This document shows, piece by piece, positions 12,585 to 25,217 of a DNA stretch of 64,000 nt. The position numbers were made by a program, and so were the translations under genes. Each line of letters starts with the position of its first letter. Position 1 is the stretch's first letter. The notes beneath the pieces were generated by a model. The model was not told the DNA's origin, did no database searches, and worked only from the letters and a program-made list of their open reading frames with translations. The DNA lies in NCBI GenBank assembly GCA_934047225.1, contig OW203988.1, positions 9,768,229 to 9,832,228 of the forward strand, written 5' to 3'. Source of the DNA: Ypsolopha sequella (lineage: Eukaryota; Arthropoda; Insecta; Lepidoptera; Ypsolophidae).

Positions 12585-13063
12585 TTTGTAACAAAATATT
12601 ATAAAATAATTATAACGGTCAAAATACAACATTTTGCTTAGAGTAATGTATACCAATAGTTTGCTATATGCATAAACATATTTTTAATTATATTACATAG
12701 CTATAAAACAAATGGCTTTTGCGTAGTTGTGATACCAGCCGTAAATTCCTAAAATAATCTTTTATCAGGCTTATGGCAAATCCAATTATTTTGAAGCTCC
12801 TGTAATACCATTAAAAATACATTTATGCTATAGTAAAGCCGATTCTGAAGGCTTTAATTTTAGTTTTAGTTCTGTCAAAATTAAATTTTGTTCATTGAAA
12901 AATAGTCCCTAAACGTTAGGAACAGAAGCTTAATTATTTTGGAAAATTGTAAGTTTTTCAGCACTAAAACTAAAATTAAAGCCTTTAGAATCGGCTACAG
13001 TGAACTTTTGGTATAAATTGCTTTTAGTTAAATGTTTTCTATATTTTGTTACAAATACGGAGA
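12585..13063. mobile_element. Palindromic element family G, copy 1, with a nested insertion
   Basis: Outer arms begin TTTGTAACAAAATAT and end with the complement near 13063. Shared motifs include TTTGCTATATGCATAAACAT. The right arm is split by an inverted-ended insertion at 12837-12996. Confidence 0.65.
12837..12996. mobile_element. Inverted-ended insertion in family G copy 1
   Basis: 160 bp with ends AGCCGATTCTGAAGGCTTTA and the complementary TAAAGCCTTTAGAATCGGCT (one mismatch-type difference). No coding capacity. Confidence 0.7.
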
Positions 13064-13064
13064 A

Positions 13065-15150
13065 TGGACGTAAAGAACATCTTTCCGAGAATTAACAAAA
13101 TAAGATCACCGTAGGTAGCCCGCAACCGTTCGTAGTATTCCTAACCTAGGCGATACCGGCTTTACAGATAAATTCCCAGACGAATTACCAGGAATTCAAT
13201 ACGGCACCACTCCTCCCGCCTCTCTATCTCCTATCGTAGCTAATCCATCATACACTTCCCTACTGTAACAGATACCCAGTTTTGACGCGTAAAGATAACT
13301 CGACTGAATTCAGTGAGATATCCTTCATTTACGGCTACGTAGCTTTCAATGGCCGGTTTATCTTCAACGTTGATATCCTTTGACCTGTAACTCAGGTAGA
13401 CTTTTTAACTTTCTTTGTTTGAAATCAAAGTTGAGTAAAATAAAATGAATTCTACCATTTCAAGTGAACATAAGACAGAATCATAACTTGTTTGTAAAAG
13501 TTCTTTACTTAGTAATCGTATAAATAACACAGTCAATGGTTCGGCACGGCACACTTCACGAGAAAAGTCCTTCCCGAGAAGAAAGTCCAAATAAATCTAG
13601 AGTTAACCGAAAAAGGTGCGAGAGACCGGATGGGACGCTTCGAAAATACCGAAACAAAGCTGACTGCCTAGTATAATAACACCCAGGCTTTTTCAAGTGG
13701 AAGTGATCAATTTTCTCGACAATTTCACAGTCATCTTGAGTCTTTTCAGATTCACAAAACATTTAGCCAATTCAGCGCGTAGGAGACGGGTCGGTATAAT
13801 AGGCTGGTGACTGAGACAGCGACGTCAACAGTAACCGTTTATGCATTGTTAGTGCCTCTTCAGCCGTGTGCCTTTCATTTCCAGACTTTTTTTTTAGAAC
13901 ATCGAAAAAGCCGAGATAAAAAGTTCTATTAACGTAGATATAGAACGCGAAACAATGAAGAAAACTTCTTTAGATATTTCAAAATGCACGCGAAACGTTC
14001 TAAATAACAATAATACTTTCAAGATATAACAATAACTAGTAAACAAATGAATGGAAGTCGAGAACTGACACAGCGACTTACTATAACGTTTTCGTGAGTA
14101 AAAAGTCTTTCTTGTAAGCACTCCTTGCTCATCTATTATGAACAATTGAAAAGAGTAAGCATACTTTTCCGAGATCCATTGACCATTGGAAGATCTTTCG
14201 AGAAATATAACGAGGCTCCAACAGAATTGTTGAGTTCTTATCTGAATTCAGAAGCCTTTTCATTATTATAAAATAAGCTTCCTTTATAACAAATAATGTT
14301 TAAGGCCCAACCGAAAGCTTTATTAGTCTTATAAATAAAGTAATCCATTATTGACTCTATTTATTGCTAAGAACGGTACTTTTAATGGATGAATATTGAT
14401 GGCTCTTAACGGGCTAAGAAGGTCGACAAGCTTTGAAAGACATTTTCTTATGAAAATGGGCAGTGGTTTTTATTTCACACAAAACTACCACAATAAAAGA
14501 AGTTATACAGAGCGTTTGGGTCATCAATGTGAATATTTTCAGGGTTGATAAATAAAGTGATTTTGAACATTTCTGACCGAATGTGATATAGTGCAAAGTT
14601 TAGTAGTTTTCGAATTATAGACATTTTTTAGTTTTATCTACTTAAAATTTGAATAAAAGACTATTTATGGTTAAAAATATGATTTTATTTTAAATTATTT
14701 CTTAATACACTTCAACTAAACAAAAAACATTATAAAAGTGTTCAAAAAGTATTGAAAATAAACATGAAGCCAAATAATGTACGTAGAATGAGTTTTATTT
14801 TTGAACATTTTAGTAAAGACTTCAATTAATATTTTTTGTGTTCTATTTTTTTTTTTAATGCAGTTACCTAATTTTAAGTAGACAAAACTGAAAAATGTCT
14901 GTATCTTGAAAACTACAATACTTTGCAGAATAGTTAATTCAGTCATAAATGTTCAAAATCACTTACTTGATCATCCCTCAAAATATTTACATCGATGTTC
15001 CAAACATCCTGTATACAGCTTGAACACATAATAATTCAATTACGTACGCACATTTTCAAGTTCAACGTGATGAAATCGCGTGAGTGTTTTTCAAGTGTTT
15101 CGTGCCAAGCGCTTGCTTGCAGCTTCATTGGTTTAGAAACTGAATGTAGT
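13065..15150. other. Gene-free stretch
   Basis: I see nothing convincing. Overlapping minus frames at 13405-13762 and 13894-14145 are AT-driven, without homology that I recognise and without splice support. Confidence 0.55.
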
Positions 15151-15265
15151 CGGCCGGCACCGTGGACTGGTGGTCGAATTTCAACTCACTAATACAGGAT
15201 CGTAGGTTAAAATCCCGGAGTAGATAGCTGTGTGCATTGGAAAGCACACTGAGCTGTTGGTATTG
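15150..15265 (+). repeat. SINE-like fragment with a tRNA-type B box
   Basis: GGCACCGTGGACTGGTGGTC, then GATCGTAGGTTAAAATCCCG (B-box-like GGTTAAAATCC), then TGTGTGCATTGGAAAG. It does not fold into a full tRNA, so it is not called as one. Confidence 0.4.
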
Positions 15266-15352
15266 CAACGCAAGATAGAAGTCGTTGCTAACGGACTCGT
15301 GGATAAAACTGTTTTTCCATATATTGTTGTATGTTTTTTTTTATATTTGGGA

Positions 15353-15354
<2 letters not shown>

Positions 15355-15385
<31 letters not shown>
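15355..15385. repeat. TA microsatellite
   Basis: About 15 TA units. Confidence 0.9.
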
Positions 15386-15389
<4 letters not shown>

Positions 15390-15524
15390 AAGTAACTAGT
15401 TAATACATATGTATATGTCTAGACGTTCATTTAAGTGCACTTTGTAATGTATTATTTAATTATAATAATTATGTACACTTGTACACCGCCTACGTTTTCT
15501 CTTTGTTCTAAAATTTCTTCCACC

Positions 15525-15670
15525 CAAAAGTTCTCTGGAACTCAGGAAGAAATCGCTCTAAGCGATAAGACCGCCCATTATCTAAATCTACTCAACCTCG
15601 TATTGTTCTCTCTATTGTTTCTTTTGGTGCACATTTATTGTGTAACAGTTATTGTGTTATATGATATGCT
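15525..15670 (+). mobile_element. Non-LTR retrotransposon 3' end
   Basis: TTCTCTGGAACTCAGGAAGA, then the stem ATCGCTCTAAGCGATAAG and ACCGCCCATT. Confidence 0.45.
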
Positions 15671-15804
15671 ATGTTAAGAGGAGACGGCTGCAGGTTATGT
15701 CTGTTTCCTGGAGTAGTGGTAGAATGCATAGAACCAGGCTAGCTGTAACTAATTGAAGACAAAACAGCAGAATAAATGTACGATAAAAATGTAGATACAA
15801 TAAG

Positions 15805-16041
15805 TCAGTAGCGTGCACAGAACTTTTTTCCGGAAAAGCAATCAGAAGGTCAAGCAAGACAATAAAAAAAATATGAAAAAAATTAAATATCACTTTGAAA
15901 AAAAAAAGTTTGTATGAAAATGTCCACTCTAGGGTAGGCAGTGCCTACCCTGGCGTCATCCAAATTTTTTTTATTTTTTTTATTGTCGTACTTGACCTTC
16001 TGATTGCTTTTCCGGAAAAAAGTTCTGTGCACGCCACTGCA
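15805..16041. mobile_element. Foldback family E, empty copy
   Basis: Inverted arms GTGCACAGAACTTTTTTCCG and its complement, with centre AGGGTAGGCAGTGCCTACCCT uninterrupted. Open frames here (15895-16281; 15669-15893) are artefacts of the palindrome. Confidence 0.72.
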
Positions 16042-16233
16042 ATAAGTAGGTATCATGTTTGTGATAAATGTAGATGTAGGGTAAAAGGCGGGTCAAGATT
16101 GAAGCAGATGGAGATCTATGGTTACTGCCTACTCCTTTGGGAGACAAGCGTGAAGATCGCACTTGTAATTCTTCCAGAGTTTATTGAACACCTCCATTCA
16201 CTGTACGTACTTTTAGTTGCGTTGATTAGATTA

Positions 16234-16592
16234 AGAGCGGTTTCGCAGCCGGATTATGAAAAACCGGCTTTTTCAAATTAATTGAAACAGAACAATTAAA
16301 TTCAAAGTTCACTCAATAGTTATTCAACAAAACCTTATTACCTATGTATTGTGTATGTTGCCATCGCAAAGTTTCCATTCGGTTCTATAAATTAGAACTT
16401 CAAATTTTTTATTTTAAATTTTTTTTGTTTCTAATTTACAGAAACCAATGCATACTTTGCGATGGCAACATACACAATACATAGGTAATAAGGTTTTGTT
16501 GAATAACTATTGAGTGAATTTTGAATTTAATTGTTCTGTTTCGATTAATTAGAAAAAGGCGGGTCTTTCACAATCCGGCTGCGAAACCGCTC
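16234..16592. mobile_element. 359-bp foldback, family H
   Basis: Ends GAGCGGTTTCGCAGCCGGAT and complement. Arms of about 150 bp include CTTTGCGATGGCAACATACA. A solo arm of the same family lies at 55137-55255 in a stomatin intron. Confidence 0.75.
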
Positions 16593-17310
16593 TCAAAGAT
16601 TTTTGTTCAAAACTGAACTGAGACCTTCGCGCTGCTTATACTTGATTTCAGCGGACCTCAAATCTCTTTTGAGTTCATAAAACTATATCAAAACTGTTTT
16701 TTTTTTTCGAGACTCACTGACAGTGAAATGTCGAAATAAAACAATTCATCCCGAGCGACCGACAGTTGGTATAGATTTAGATAGCGCGTGTGATCTGACG
16801 GAAACAAAGGTCTTTTCATTTGCGCTACGCTACTATGTGCTCGACGTACCTCTTTAGTCTATTATAAACTATGCTCTACCGTTATATGAATAGAGATCAC
16901 AGGAAGAAACAAACATTGTTAAACAAAATAATATAAAAGTGGAACTCACGCGCCGATCGATGTTCGTTGAATTCCCCAAGCGTACGTGTTTATTTGACTA
17001 ACTTTTATTTTAGGGGCTCTCGCGTATCAAATTCATCGCAAATATATTTTTTTCTCGTAATACTTCCATACTGGATTTGAAATTCAGATTTTTGTGTCAA
17101 AAGACTCTCTTCGTGGCACATTTCAAGATTGTATGCCAGCGGGAATTACCCTAAAATCTTAAAGATATAGGTTTTGTTTGATCATCAGTCAGTTCAGTGT
17201 GGGACTGTTAGTAAAAAAATATTGAAAAACTGACTGTATTTAATCTTTATTTAACTAGCAACTTGATTTTTTACAGCTGTATGAGACTATCGAGTATCAA
17301 CTTGATACCT

Positions 17311-17542
17311 GCCCCCCTATTGTGTATCTTTAGTTGCCAACTGCACGAGGTGCCTATCATCAAAAACATAGCTAAAAACTGAAATTTCAAAATTGCCTTT
17401 AGTGGGTATTGAACTATTAACAATCTGTGTCGTCACTTCAAGTGCGAAAATATCCTTAGGACATCGGAATTCGATAGTATATCTATGTTTTTGATGATAG
17501 ACACCCATTCCAGAAGGCAACTAGAGATACACAATAGGCCCG
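17311..17542. mobile_element. MITE family A, copy 1
   Basis: A ~232-bp palindromic-ended element, near-identical to 49864-50096. Inner arms ATCATCAAAAACATAG and its complement are about 100 bp apart. Any reading frame in it (17317-17520) is a by-product. Confidence 0.75.
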
Positions 17543-18319
17543 CTGGAGCAGTTACTGAGAATGTCCTTCACCTACAGGCAGGCCCGTAAAAGGGTTCCGT
17601 TTTTTCTATTATGAGGTACGGAACCCTAAAAATTTTGTCTTTTATGGTTTCAAAGGTAAAATGGGAGTATAATCATCAAATATTTATTCGAAATAAAGAA
17701 CAAACACGAATTGATTTTGAATTGGCTCGCATTAATGATATTTGAAAATTAATTGGAAATATGTTTGAACAGTGAATTGAGTTTCTGATATTGAAAGCTG
17801 TAATAGGGAAAAAGTCTCTTTAACAAACGGAAAAATAGGTAGGTAACTCTCTTTTTTTATTCGCCTAAATTGCTTTGATCTTTGAGCTTTACAAAAACGC
17901 CACTCGACAGATTCACAATACGCTTAAATGGATTTATATTCAAGTTCTTCGCATTGAGGTTCATTATGGAATTTACATATCCATTTATATGTCAGAACGA
18001 CGAATAGAGGTGGAAAGTCACATGTCTTTAAAGTTTTGAGCTCTTTAAAGCTATAAACCGAGACTTGAAGAGACTCGAGGTATACTTGGAAATGAAAACG
18101 AAACTACTTATAACGGAGCCAACCCCCGAACCGCGAAAATTAACATTAAATCAAATTTCAAAAAATTACAAGTTCCAGAATATATTCTAAATAACTTTAG
18201 CCAGGGAATATTTAATACACATTGCAGTTCATTATTTATGTGGGAGTATGTCGGTGGTTGCATACATTTCTGCTAGATAGTTAAGAATAATTTAGCCCCT
18301 GACTAACTCCCAATCTCTC

Positions 18320-18737
18320 AAGGCGCTACGGAAAAAAAATCGACACTTTAAGAACTTGCAAATCTACTTCTGTAAATATTGTATTATTTTGATAAAATAG
18401 TATATTAAATATTTTTCTAGGGATCTATTAAAACAGAAACGCGATTGGAGAAATTCGGCTCGATAGAAATATTTATTGAAATGAGGTCTTTTTCGACACC
18501 AATTCTCCTGGTTTGACAATTTAGAATGACACATGGACTGCAATTATATTTTACTAGATGCGTTTTAACGATATATCTAGGACCTAGTTAAACGAAATTT
18601 TGATAGCAACTTTAGTACATTTTATATTAATAAAAAACCGACTTTTTCCGAATTAAACCGAATCCGTCCCTCTGGCACTGAGGGTTTTTCGCATATGGAG
18701 TAACAGGGACGCTAAAAGTGTTACATATCGCCTTAAA
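18320..18737. mobile_element. MITE family B (CGCCTTAA ends), copy 1
   Basis: About 418 bp, starting AAGGCGCTACGGAAA and ending ATATCGCCTTAA. The interior matches 39727-40132 closely (GGATCTRTTAAAACAGAAAC; TTCGACACYAATTCTCCTGG). No coding capacity. Confidence 0.75.
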
Positions 18738-18897
18738 CAGTTGCATTGCATATTTTGTGGTGGGAAGGATTTATTTACACTTTGATTTTCTTTAGATTGG
18801 CAGCTCCAGGCTCCGCCATATGCGGAGCACGGCCACCAGTCCCGCACTCTTAGTACTTGCTTGGCCCATATTCTATACCTTTATTGTTTTGTTCCAT

Positions 18898-19085
18898 CCA
18901 TCAGCTTGTGTTTGTCCACTGCTAGACGTGGGCCTTTCCAAAATTTCGCCACTTTTGGCGGTCCTCTCTCATCCTCGTACAGCCGCTACCCACAACGTCC
19001 TTCAGATCGTCGGTCTACGCTACGCTTTGCTGTACGTGGTCTCCATTCTACCGCCTTTCGGCCCATTTTTTTGTTGTATGCGTGG
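18898..19085 (-). mobile_element. LINE fragment (RTE-like 3' region), minus strand
   Basis: TGTCCACTGCTAGACGTGGG, CTTCAGATCGTCGGTCTACG and GTACGTGGTCTCCATTCTAC follow the antisense layout of an abundant insect RTE-type element. Overlapping open frames are shadows. Confidence 0.6.
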
Positions 19086-19899
19086 AACCTGATACGGGGT
19101 CAATTTAACGTTCAAATATTGTGTCGTTGCGATTCTAACCTCTCAAACTTGTAGACTACGCAATAACTTATATTAAAACGCCTTCATTACTTCGACTTAA
19201 TTTAATTTTATGATCACTGCACAGCTCCCGTTGATCTAGCGTGATGATATGCATTTGAAGAACCATCTCAGATAAGGACTCTGCCATTATATAAAAAAAT
19301 AAGAGATTTTTGCTTTGAAATTTATGAGGAACTCGTACAAGTATACAAATAAATAACCCGTTTATAATTATAGGTTGATGGTTAAAGATAAACTAAGTTG
19401 TCAAAATCTCGATATGTAGAAGAATAATTATTGAATAACGATAACAATTGACTTACAATAAACTTCCGACACGATCGTACCACCTACCACTTTACAGGTT
19501 AATGATTCTAGAATATCACTTACGAAGTTATTTCTTAGCACAACGCTCGATCCTAATTGGCAGTGCTCTGCATAGAAAATCAGATGCAAAACTCGACGAA
19601 TTTACATTACAAACAAGCTAAGAGCCTCAACTCACTGGCGGCGTATTGTTCTAATAGTTGACGGGTTAAATCTAGAAATGTTGGAGTTTATCCTGGATTT
19701 ATTATGCGGAGTGCCTTGCAATGAGCCGACTGCTTGGCCTTGCAATCAAAGCCGAGTCAAGTTGATTGCCGGATCAACTTCGTTAGAACAATTTAAAACG
19801 TTGAATCACCTTTTTCCTAAAGCCTATTTGTAGAATCTTCAATCACAAGTGTTAGTTAGATAGAGTGCGAAAGTATAGATGGATACCTAATAATAGCTA

Positions 19900-20302
19900 T
19901 TTACATATGAAATTGTCGAAATTTTCTTACAGATTCATGAGTTCATAATTTCTGTAATTTTAATAGTTATTTCAATTATTCGTTTTTTGTTTGAAACTTG
20001 ATTTCAAGATTCATTTACATCTACGTATTTAATTTTGTTTTTATTGTCAGTTTGATAACCAAAATTAAATATTCAAAAACAGTTCGTCCAAAATGCCATC
20101 CATTATAAGATTCGTCATAATTTTTTACAGCTGACACTTTTCATAAATTAAATTAATATTGCTGTTAGCTTAATGTTGTCTCATTAATACACAAAAGAAA
20201 CTACATAATTTGGATATGTCATTCCTAAAAAAAATGCAAAAATGTTAGTACTGAAAATTGAGTTTCCTTCAAATTCTCTATAAAAACGGCAATTTCATAT
20301 GT
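19900..20302 (+). repeat. ~400-bp interspersed repeat, plus copy
   Basis: Ends CATATGAAATTG and its complement. The interior matches 22262-22650 in inverse orientation (AATTGAGTTTCCTTCAAATT; CTTACAGATTCATGAGTTCA). Confidence 0.7.
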
Positions 20303-21744
20303 TAAGACCTATTATACACCTAAACGTATAAAAACATTTATAATATGTTCTGAATTTTTTCTTTGTCTACTTTAAATCTTTTCAATCGATTCGACATCAA
20401 AGAGCTGAAACAGAAACCGAGAAAAAAGAAAACAATTCAAGGTGTATGTAAAGTTTGTACTCTTCAGCAAATAAAGAGTAACGAAAGAGGATGGGGGCAG
20501 TACCATTGTTCGTTAAAAACTTGCACGGACTCGCTGAAAATAGCTTTTTAAAAACATTTCCGTGTGCAGTAGTAGTAGGATAGGAGGACTGAGCGACGTC
20601 ACACGAACGTGCGCGACAGGCGTGCAAGATAAAGCGCGCCCTGAACAAAGCAGCGCCGGATTTAATCAACGGCAATACATCTAGGGCATCGCCGGTAATG
20701 GAAGTGTAGATAACTTAAACAATCGTGCGGGGAACTATTGTGACGGGAACAAACAGGGCTCGGGAGTCAAGGATGGGTCGGGAGTGTGACCGACAAGCAG
20801 GCGAGATAATGCGCGGCATGTGCTTGATTCTTGATGCACGGTGGTGACCGAAAACTAACCTCAATAAACGCGAATAAGTCCTGATTAAAAACACACATGG
20901 CTGATGTTTTTCAATTATTATTTAGGTCTTTTCGAGATTGAAAAGTTAGTTTTTTATATTACTCGTATTACCAAATCGGGCTTAAACAAAAAAAAAAAAC
21001 CAAGTGCGATTTTCATTCGGAAAGTCTTATAATTACCACGACTAAAAAAAACTTTGTTCGTTTTTTATCTATTTCTTTTAAAATTGAGAAGTTTAGTATG
21101 GCGGAGCGAATTTTTAGACACAAATTATATTTAAAAATTATAAGTTACAAATAAATTACAGAAAATAAAGATTTATCTAATAATTTATAATTCGATTTTC
21201 ATCATTTGTCATTTCATAAGTTTGATTCTGTAAAGCAAGTAAAAATGTTCCATGCAAACACACTTGAGAGGTACTTCGACACCCCAAGATCCTCCCTTGT
21301 ATACTCGTACACGAATATGCCTGTCAATCAGTAACATTATTTCAAGTGACATCACATTCATTCATTTCACTTTTGATAAATTACAACATTACAAAAATTG
21401 GTAAAATAGGAAATATTTAAGCCAGAAATGTCGGCTTTGGCTCTAGGCCAAGAGATTGGCTAAGCCAGGAACTATTCCAATATAGGTAGAAGGCTTTTTT
21501 TATGGGATGTGAACCCTGGCAATAACTCCGCTGTCAGTAAAACTTTGGAATAACTATACAATAGGTATATGGAGCCAAATTTGAGGAATAATTCAACAAT
21601 AAAAAAAATTTCCTTCATTAACTTTTTGACTGGAGTTAACTATAAAGAAAGAAAACTTTATATTAGTACTGCATCAATAAATAACATGGCTGAATCAAGA
21701 TACATTCAAAAGCCTTATCCCAGCCCTGTCAAACCGTCCTCACA
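20303..21744. other. Gene-free stretch with a CpG-richer patch
   Basis: 20570-20850 is unusually rich in CpG (for example GAGCGACGTCACACGAACGT). It could be an old element or a promoter, but no exon follows it on either strand that I can support. Confidence 0.4.
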
Positions 21745-22260
21745 AGGGGCCGTCCATATATTACGTCATTAGAAATTGGGGGGGATGTCCTGTCTGCGGA
21801 TGACGCTAATATATCATATAATATTATGAGCATAGATGGCAATATAGGGAGTGGGGGGGTCTAGCCAAAAGAAAAAAACTATTGTTTAAACAACAATATT
21901 GATTTTGTAATACAAATAGGGAAAGGAAATATTTTGTGAATAAGAATATCTTTATTTGCTTTAACAAGGGTAGATAGTACTAGGTGTATAGTAGGTACAT
22001 GCAAAAGAGCTCCTTATTAGCTAGTTTTAATGTAGCATGCAAATTTTGGTAGGTACAAAAGAAATATTGGACATCAGTAAAAGAAACATTCACAAAACAA
22101 TAACATAATAGTCAAACAATCATTCATGCATTATATTATATAGCATCCAATAGAAATTAAACTTGAATGTGAGAGGGTGTAGTCATTGGATCATGACGAG
22201 AGGATGATTGTAGGGGGTCAAAAATCGGCAAAAGTCGATGACGTAATATTAGATCCTTAA
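21745..22260. mobile_element. MITE with GGGGCCGTCCATATATTACG end
   Basis: The left end AGGGGCCGTCCATATATTACG and right end GATGACGTAATATTAGATCC are degenerate inverted repeats, with G-runs (GGGGGG) near each end. About 516 bp, non-coding. Confidence 0.6.
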
Positions 22261-22261
22261 A

Positions 22262-22650
22262 TGAGAACTTGGCGTTTTTTTTTTAGGAATTTGAAGGAAA
22301 CTCAATTTTCAGCACTAACCTTTGTGATTTTTTTTTTAGGAATGACAAATCCAAATTTGGTAATTTCTTTTGTGTATGAACGAAAAAACATTAGGCTAAC
22401 AGCAACATTAATTTAATTTTTGAAAAGTTGCAGTTGTAAAAATTATTATGAATCTTGTCATGGAAATGGATGGCATTCAGGTCGAACTGTTTTTGAACAT
22501 TTAAAAAATAAAAACATAATTTTATATGTAGCTTTAAAATCTTAAAATCAACTTTCAAACAAAAAAACATATAATGGATTTATAGCTATTGAATTACAGG
22601 AATTATGAACTCATGAATCTGTAAGAAAATTTCGCCAATTTCATAGAGCA
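22262..22650 (-). repeat. ~390-bp interspersed repeat, minus copy
   Basis: Inverse copy of 19900-20302 starting directly after the MITE at 21745-22260. Two T-runs interrupt it. Confidence 0.7.
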
Positions 22651-22967
22651 CCCAATACGAGTATATGGACAGGACAGCCCTGCAACTCACTGTGTCTTTT
22701 ATAGAGCGAAACACATAAGATATTGATAATACTGATCTGATTTTTCAAAGAAACATAATGGCTCAAATTAAATAAAAGTTTGGACCGACCCATAAAAAAT
22801 TTCAATAAAATTTACAGTATATTATTTTGGGTGGCAAAAAATCAATCTAGCTAGGTCTCATTTCTGTGAAAAGTAATTTTCTGCAAGTTTTTTATAAGCA
22901 AATGATTATCGATTAATCATACAAGATGGAAAATTTCATATTAGGTAGTTAAGGGTTGATTCTCTGA

Positions 22968-23712
22968 ATTTGTAACAAAATATTAAGTTATAACTATTAT
23001 TATTAAGTATTATTTATGTTTTTTTATGTTTTTATAACTATAACGGCCAAAATACTACTTTTAGCTAAGACAACTTTGTTAAGAGTTTGCTATATGCATA
23101 AACATATTTTAATGATATTATGGTAGCTTCAAAATAATTGCATTTTCCATGTGTGATATTAGATTATTTTCGGGAATTTACAGCTGGTATCATGACAATG
23201 GAAAAGCCACTTGTTTTATAGCTATTGTAATATCATTAAACATATGTTTATGCATATAGCAAACTTTCAACAATAAGTTTTCTTAAAATTTATTGAAAAG
23301 GGCGTTACTTTGCGGAAGTCCATAACGAATTTGTTGATATATTAATAATTTGCAATATTCCACTAAACACTCTTACCATGCTTATTCAAAATGCAGACTC
23401 ATTCATTTGCAAACGCAGTCATTTACTGTTGAGCGGTCGGGCGGACAACACATCCCGAGGATGCCTCGTTTAGAGGCGAAACACGTGTCGATAAGTTTTC
23501 TTGCTTGTCATTTAAGATTGCTTTATTTTGTGCTTGTACTGCTTGTGCATGTTTTATGCGGGAGGACGGGCTTTGATTGAGTCTGCATTTTTAATAAGCA
23601 TGGTAAGAGTGTTTAGCGGAATATTGCAAATTATTAATAAATCCATAAATTCATAAGTTTTCTTAGCTAAAAGTTGTATTTTGGCCGTTATAATTATTTC
23701 TTAATATTTTGT
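22968..23712. mobile_element. Palindromic element family G, copy 2, with a nested insertion
   Basis: Same outer arms as 12585-13063 (TTTGTAACAAAATATTAAG; TTTGCTATATGCATAAACAT). The right arm is interrupted by 23286-23651 and resumes with AGCTAAAAGTTGTATTTTGG. Confidence 0.65.
23286..23651. mobile_element. Insertion in family G copy 2 with internal hairpin
   Basis: Flanked on both sides by ATAAGTTTTCTTA. Inner arms TTTGCAATATTCCACTAAAC and complement enclose a GC-richer centre that carries a third ATAAGTTTTCTT (near 23491). The 76-codon frame inside is not a gene. Confidence 0.6.
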
Positions 23713-23756
23713 TTCAAATCTGGAGAAACAGCCCTTAATAAGCATATCAGTGGTGC

Positions 23757-23980
23757 ATTGCTAGAGCATCTCCGTTTGTTCTGCAAGAGGTCCCTGATTC
23801 GAACGACACCTGAGTAAAAGCCTCAAATTACGTCCCCAAAAATGTATATGTTCATTATTTTTTTGTTACATACATATTTGTGTTCAAAGTATTTTGATTG
23901 AGCAAGGTCACCCATGTACTAAGGGATGTAATGTATTTATAATAAAATACCTGACTCAGTAAATGTGTATAGGCTTCTAT
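23757..23980 (+). repeat. SINE-like element with tRNA-derived head
   Basis: GTGCATTGCTAGAGCATCTC (A-box-like) is followed by GAGGTCCCTGATTCGAACG (B-box-like), then an unrelated AT-rich tail. The head lacks a paired acceptor stem. Confidence 0.4.
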
Positions 23981-24552
23981 AAACAAATTGTTTCAAAATA
24001 AAATGAAAAAAAAAACTGTATTTAGTCAGATTATGCTAAGTGGTTTTTTTAATCCTAAGTATTATGATACTTAATTTTAGAAAATACTACTTCTGATATG
24101 TATAGCTACTGTTACAAAGTGCAATTACACATGAGTATCATGGTACAAGGGTCAGCTCATGAGCAGTCAGAGGCCAGCAATTTATTTTGTGTTTAGAGTT
24201 GAGGCGACGGCATTTCCTTTGACGTGCCTGCAGGTGTCATTTGAGAGAATGCCCGCTTTGCATCATCTCACTAAACATAGTGTACTGAGTTTCTTGATGA
24301 GTAAATATTATATCTTTATTGCAATTTGTAATAGACAATAATATGTAACAATTTTATTTTAAATAATTCGACATACTTATTTTGTGTATTAATTTGACAT
24401 TTTTGTTTAGCAATGTAAATTTTTTTCATTAAAACACTGTAGATACAAAATCATTAATGCCTGGGTAAATTCAACTATAAAAGAGAATTTTACATTTCTG
24501 AGAATGTTTAAGAATGACTTTGAGCTGTTCATTTTCACTCGGGTGGTTGTGA

Positions 24553-24812
24553 AACAGGGTGAACATCGTCCAAATTCATACTTGAGCCTTGGTAAGTGAT
24601 CAACATCATGAACCAATAACGATATTAGTAAAATTCATAAAATGAAATTTCGACTCCCCATAGTGATTCGCTCAGGACGGGGAGTGAATTACTATAGGAA
24701 GTCGAAATTTCATTATACGAATTTCACAAAAATTATTATCGATTTATGATGCTGATCACTTATCAAGCCTGCAGTATGAATTTGGACGATGATCAAAAAG
24801 TCATCTTGTATA
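24553..24812. mobile_element. MITE family D, copy 1
   Basis: Palindrome with arms CATCGTCCAAATTCATACTT and its complement, and a centre CATAGTGATTCGCTCAGGAC. The left tip is eroded; the right end is AAAAAGTCATCTTGTATA. Confidence 0.7.
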
Positions 24813-24931
24813 TTTACATTTACCCCGGCATTTAGGAACGCTACCTACCTTATTACAATAATATTTACTAAACTTGATAATTAATGTAATTTACTTAATA
24901 AATGTACAGGAATACAGAGAAGTCAGGTCCT

Positions 24932-25217
24932 CTAAAAAGGCCGCTTTGGATGAATCATATTATGATTTCGTTCTAATGCCGTCTCTTTTGCAAGCGTGAA
25001 AAAACTCTTGACTCTATCCTACTTTCAAATCATTTTTTGATTCACCCAAGTCAGCCTTTTTAGATCCCCTGTTCCTACTGGTCCTCTAAAAAGACAGCTT
25101 TGGATGAATCATGTTATGATTCCGTTCTAATGCCGTCTGTTTTGCACGCGTGAAAAAACTCTTGACTCCATCCTACTTTCAAATCATTTTATAATTCACC
25201 CAAGTCAGCCTTTTTAG
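24932..25217 (+). mobile_element. Dimer of the 131-bp mini-element, locus 2
   Basis: Copies at 24932-25063 and 25086-25217, both 132 bp. The ends are CTAAAAAGGCC (or AAGACAG in the second) and GCCTTTTTAG. Each copy is followed by ATCCCCTGTTC, so the repeat period includes flanking sequence outside the inverted ends. Confidence 0.78.

Noticed and set aside
15895..16281. 128-codon open frame
   Set aside because: It spans the right arm of a foldback element; the same peptide appears on the other strand from the other arm.
23757..23830. Possible tRNA gene
   Set aside because: A- and B-box-like motifs are present but acceptor and anticodon stems do not pair; kept as a SINE-like repeat.
24932..25217. 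Short direct repeats considered as a CRISPR array
   Set aside because: Only two long units with inverted ends, in eukaryotic DNA; this is a transposon-like dimer.
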